Of a stretch of DNA of 33,981 bases, positions 32,775-33,981 are shown piece by piece. Source of the stretch: Holophagae bacterium (GTDB lineage: Bacteria; Acidobacteriota; Thermoanaerobaculia; Thermoanaerobaculales; Thermoanaerobaculaceae); NCBI GenBank assembly GCA_012516935.1, contig JAAYVZ010000281.1, forward strand, positions 1-33,981, read 5' to 3'. Below the pieces are notes generated by a model. The model saw nothing but the letters and a program-made list of their open reading frames with translations. It had not been told where the DNA came from and ran no database searches. How positions within the stretch are numbered: the first letter of the stretch is position 1; every line of letters begins with the position of its first letter. The position numbers and the translations under genes were made by a program.

Positions 32775-33301
32775 GAGCGGCTCCCGGTCTGCGCCGGTCA
32801 GCGTACCAGCGGCGTCGCGTCGAGGCCACTTCCCGCCCCTCACCCTCGCCTTCCGGAGCACCGGCTCCATCTCCGGGCACGCGGCTCGGCTTCCCGCAGG
32901 GAGCCGGCGAGGCGCAAACGGCCCCGGCGCGGGCGCGGCTGCGACGATCGGGCCGGCCTTGGGCTCTGGCGCGGTACACTGCCCGCTGGGAGGTGCTCGT
33001 GAGGTCACGATCCCCGACCCGACGGGTTCTTCTGCCGGCCGTTGTCGGTCTGGGTCCGGGCGGCGCGGTCGGTACAGGGTACCCGTCCGAGCCATGTGCG
33101 TCTCCGCGCTCGAGGCCAAGCGCGCGCGGCCCACGAGATCGGTGTGGTTCCCGCTCGCGGAGCAGCCGGTGGAGGGGACTGTCCTTGAGCTCGGACTGCT
33201 GGCACAGCTCAGCCGGTACCGACGTGGGCGGTCCCCGGTGCTCGTGGAGGCGAACAGCGCCCAGCCGGTGCGGCGGGTTCCGAGGCCACGTGGAGGCACC
33301 G
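32775..33301. other. 527-bp gap between divergent MFS and M28-like genes
   Basis: No convincing gene is visible. A TACACT hexamer at 32975-32980 could be a -10. An open frame from GTG 32999 runs in phase into the peptidase gene without a stop, but its translation is Arg/Ser-rich and looks non-coding. The same stretch is open on other frames as well, as expected at this GC content. Confidence 0.5.
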
Positions 33302-33981
33302 ATGCGCAAGCTCTCACCCCTGTTCGCACTCCTCCTCGCCGCTGCCGGGTTTGCCCAGTCATCGGCCGACGACTTCCTCACGGCCGGCCCAGCGGAGCCG
33401 CTCGCCGCCCCGGCGCAAGCCCGGCTCGAGGCGATCGCCGCCCCGGCGCTCGCAGCCCACATCGCCTTCCTCGCCTCCCCCGCGCTGGAGGGGCGTGGGC
33501 TCGGCAGCCGCGGGCTCGAGGCTGCAGCGGAGTACGTGGTGTCGCAGCTCAAGCTGGCCGGGGTGCGGCCGCTCGCGCCGGTCGGCCATGACGGCGCCAA
33601 CCCTTGCTATCGCCAGGTGGTGCCTCTCCGTGAGGTGCGCGAGCTCGCCAGCACGCTCGCGGTCGAGACACGCACCGCGGCCGGCATGCAGGCCCGCTCG
33701 TTCGCCGCCGGCGTCGATCTCATCGCACCGGCACTCGGACCGCGCTCGCTCGGTGGCAAGGTCGTGTTCGCTGGCTACGGCATCCGTGAACCGGGGCTGG
33801 GGCGCGACGACTTCGCCGCCCTCGACGTGCGCGGCAAGGTGGTGCTGATCCTCGGCGGGCTGCCGCCGGGCGAGGCGTGGCAGCAGCCGGAGCTGGTCGA
33901 ACGCTACGGCTCGGCGCGCGCGAGCCGGCGGTACGCCGAGCGGCTCAAGGCGCTCGGGCGGATGGGGGCGTTGCTGGTACT
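33302..33981 (+). CDS. M28-type metallopeptidase, exported (3' end missing)
   Basis: The frame runs off the right edge after about 226 residues. It starts with a signal peptide ('LFALLLAAAGFAQ' cleaved near 'AQS'). The domain preceding the active site of M28 peptidases follows: 'HIAFLASPALEGRGLGSRG', then 'AAEYVVSQLKLAGVRP'. A PA-like insertion has 'GGKVVFAGYGI', 'DDFAALDVRGKVVLI' and, at the edge, 'LKALGRMGALLV'. The zinc ligands would lie beyond the window, so activity cannot be judged. ATG 33302 has GTGGAGG about 6 bases upstream. Likely a secreted or periplasmic aminopeptidase or carboxypeptidase. Confidence 0.85.
   Translation, partial: MRKLSPLFALLLAAAGFAQSSADDFLTAGPAEPLAAPAQARLEAIAAPALAAHIAFLASPALEGRGLGSRGLEAAAEYVVSQLKLAGVRPLAPVGHDGANPCYRQVVPLREVRELASTLAVETRTAAGMQARSFAAGVDLIAPALGPRSLGGKVVFAGYGIREPGLGRDDFAALDVRGKVVLILGGLPPGEAWQQPELVERYGSARASRRYAERLKALGRMGALLV

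Noticed and set aside
33094-33591. A frame starting 'MCVSALEAKRARP' overlapping the M28-like gene
   Set aside because: It overlaps the signal peptide and M28 domain in another phase, has no ribosome-binding site and shows no recognisable motif.
1-33981. tRNA, rRNA and CRISPR loci
   Set aside because: No cloverleaf-like segments, rRNA signatures or regularly spaced repeats were seen in reading through the window; a covariance-model scan was not possible here.

Overview
The window is high-GC bacterial chromosome, about two thirds G+C or more over most of its length. Several features suggest an uncultured or poorly studied lineage near Acidobacteriota (Thermoanaerobaculia/Holophagae-like): secreted proteins ending in 'NDPEFVPALPG', a Y_Y_Y-type propeller sensor kinase, an ECF sigma/zinc anti-sigma/DUF4097 trio, and the ribosomal order rplY-pth-rpsF-rpsR-DUF2232-rplI. 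The phylum is inferred from gene content only.

Layout. 1-1931: the 3' end of a secreted beta-propeller/DUF11 protein with a sorting-like tail, a terminator, and a YihY/BrkB membrane protein. 1984-5364: icmF, a fused B12-dependent isobutyryl-CoA mutase with its GTPase chaperone. 5365-12407: a mosaic accessory block. It holds a secreted protein, a subtilase relic, a small exported protein next to a two-component system, and a GT22-like mannosyltransferase. Two degenerate copies of the icmF 3' end (7161-7395 and 12242-12407) divide it, so icmF is followed by two 'cargo' segments that each end in another icmF tail. 12448-18108: nucleotidyltransferase, B12-type radical SAM protein, acyl-CoA dehydrogenase, hotdog thioesterase and an M29-like aminopeptidase, all on the + strand. 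18212-20239 (-): DUF4097 protein, anti-sigma factor and ECF sigma factor. 20351-26157: DUF2207 protein, a large propeller sensor kinase and a LecA-like lipoprotein. 26178-32774 (-): coiled-coil methyltransferase, rplI, DUF2232, rpsR, rpsF, pth, rplY and an MFS transporter. 33302-end: the 5' part of an M28-type peptidase.

How the genes fit together. IcmF interconverts isobutyryl-CoA and n-butyryl-CoA. The acyl-CoA dehydrogenase and thioesterase nearby could act on the same short acyl-CoAs, which fits branched-chain amino acid or butyrate metabolism. IcmF and the radical SAM protein both point to cobalamin use. The two-component system at 7918-9992 faces a small exported protein whose promoter carries an 11-bp-period direct repeat of the kind bound by OmpR/PhoB-family regulators. 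The rpsF cluster has a good sigma-70-type promoter and includes an unusual methyltransferase as its last gene.

The most unusual feature is the repeated icmF 3' end. It suggests that the site just downstream of icmF has taken up DNA more than once, each time with a slightly diverged icmF tail. I saw no recombinase, tRNA, rRNA, CRISPR array or complete insertion sequence.
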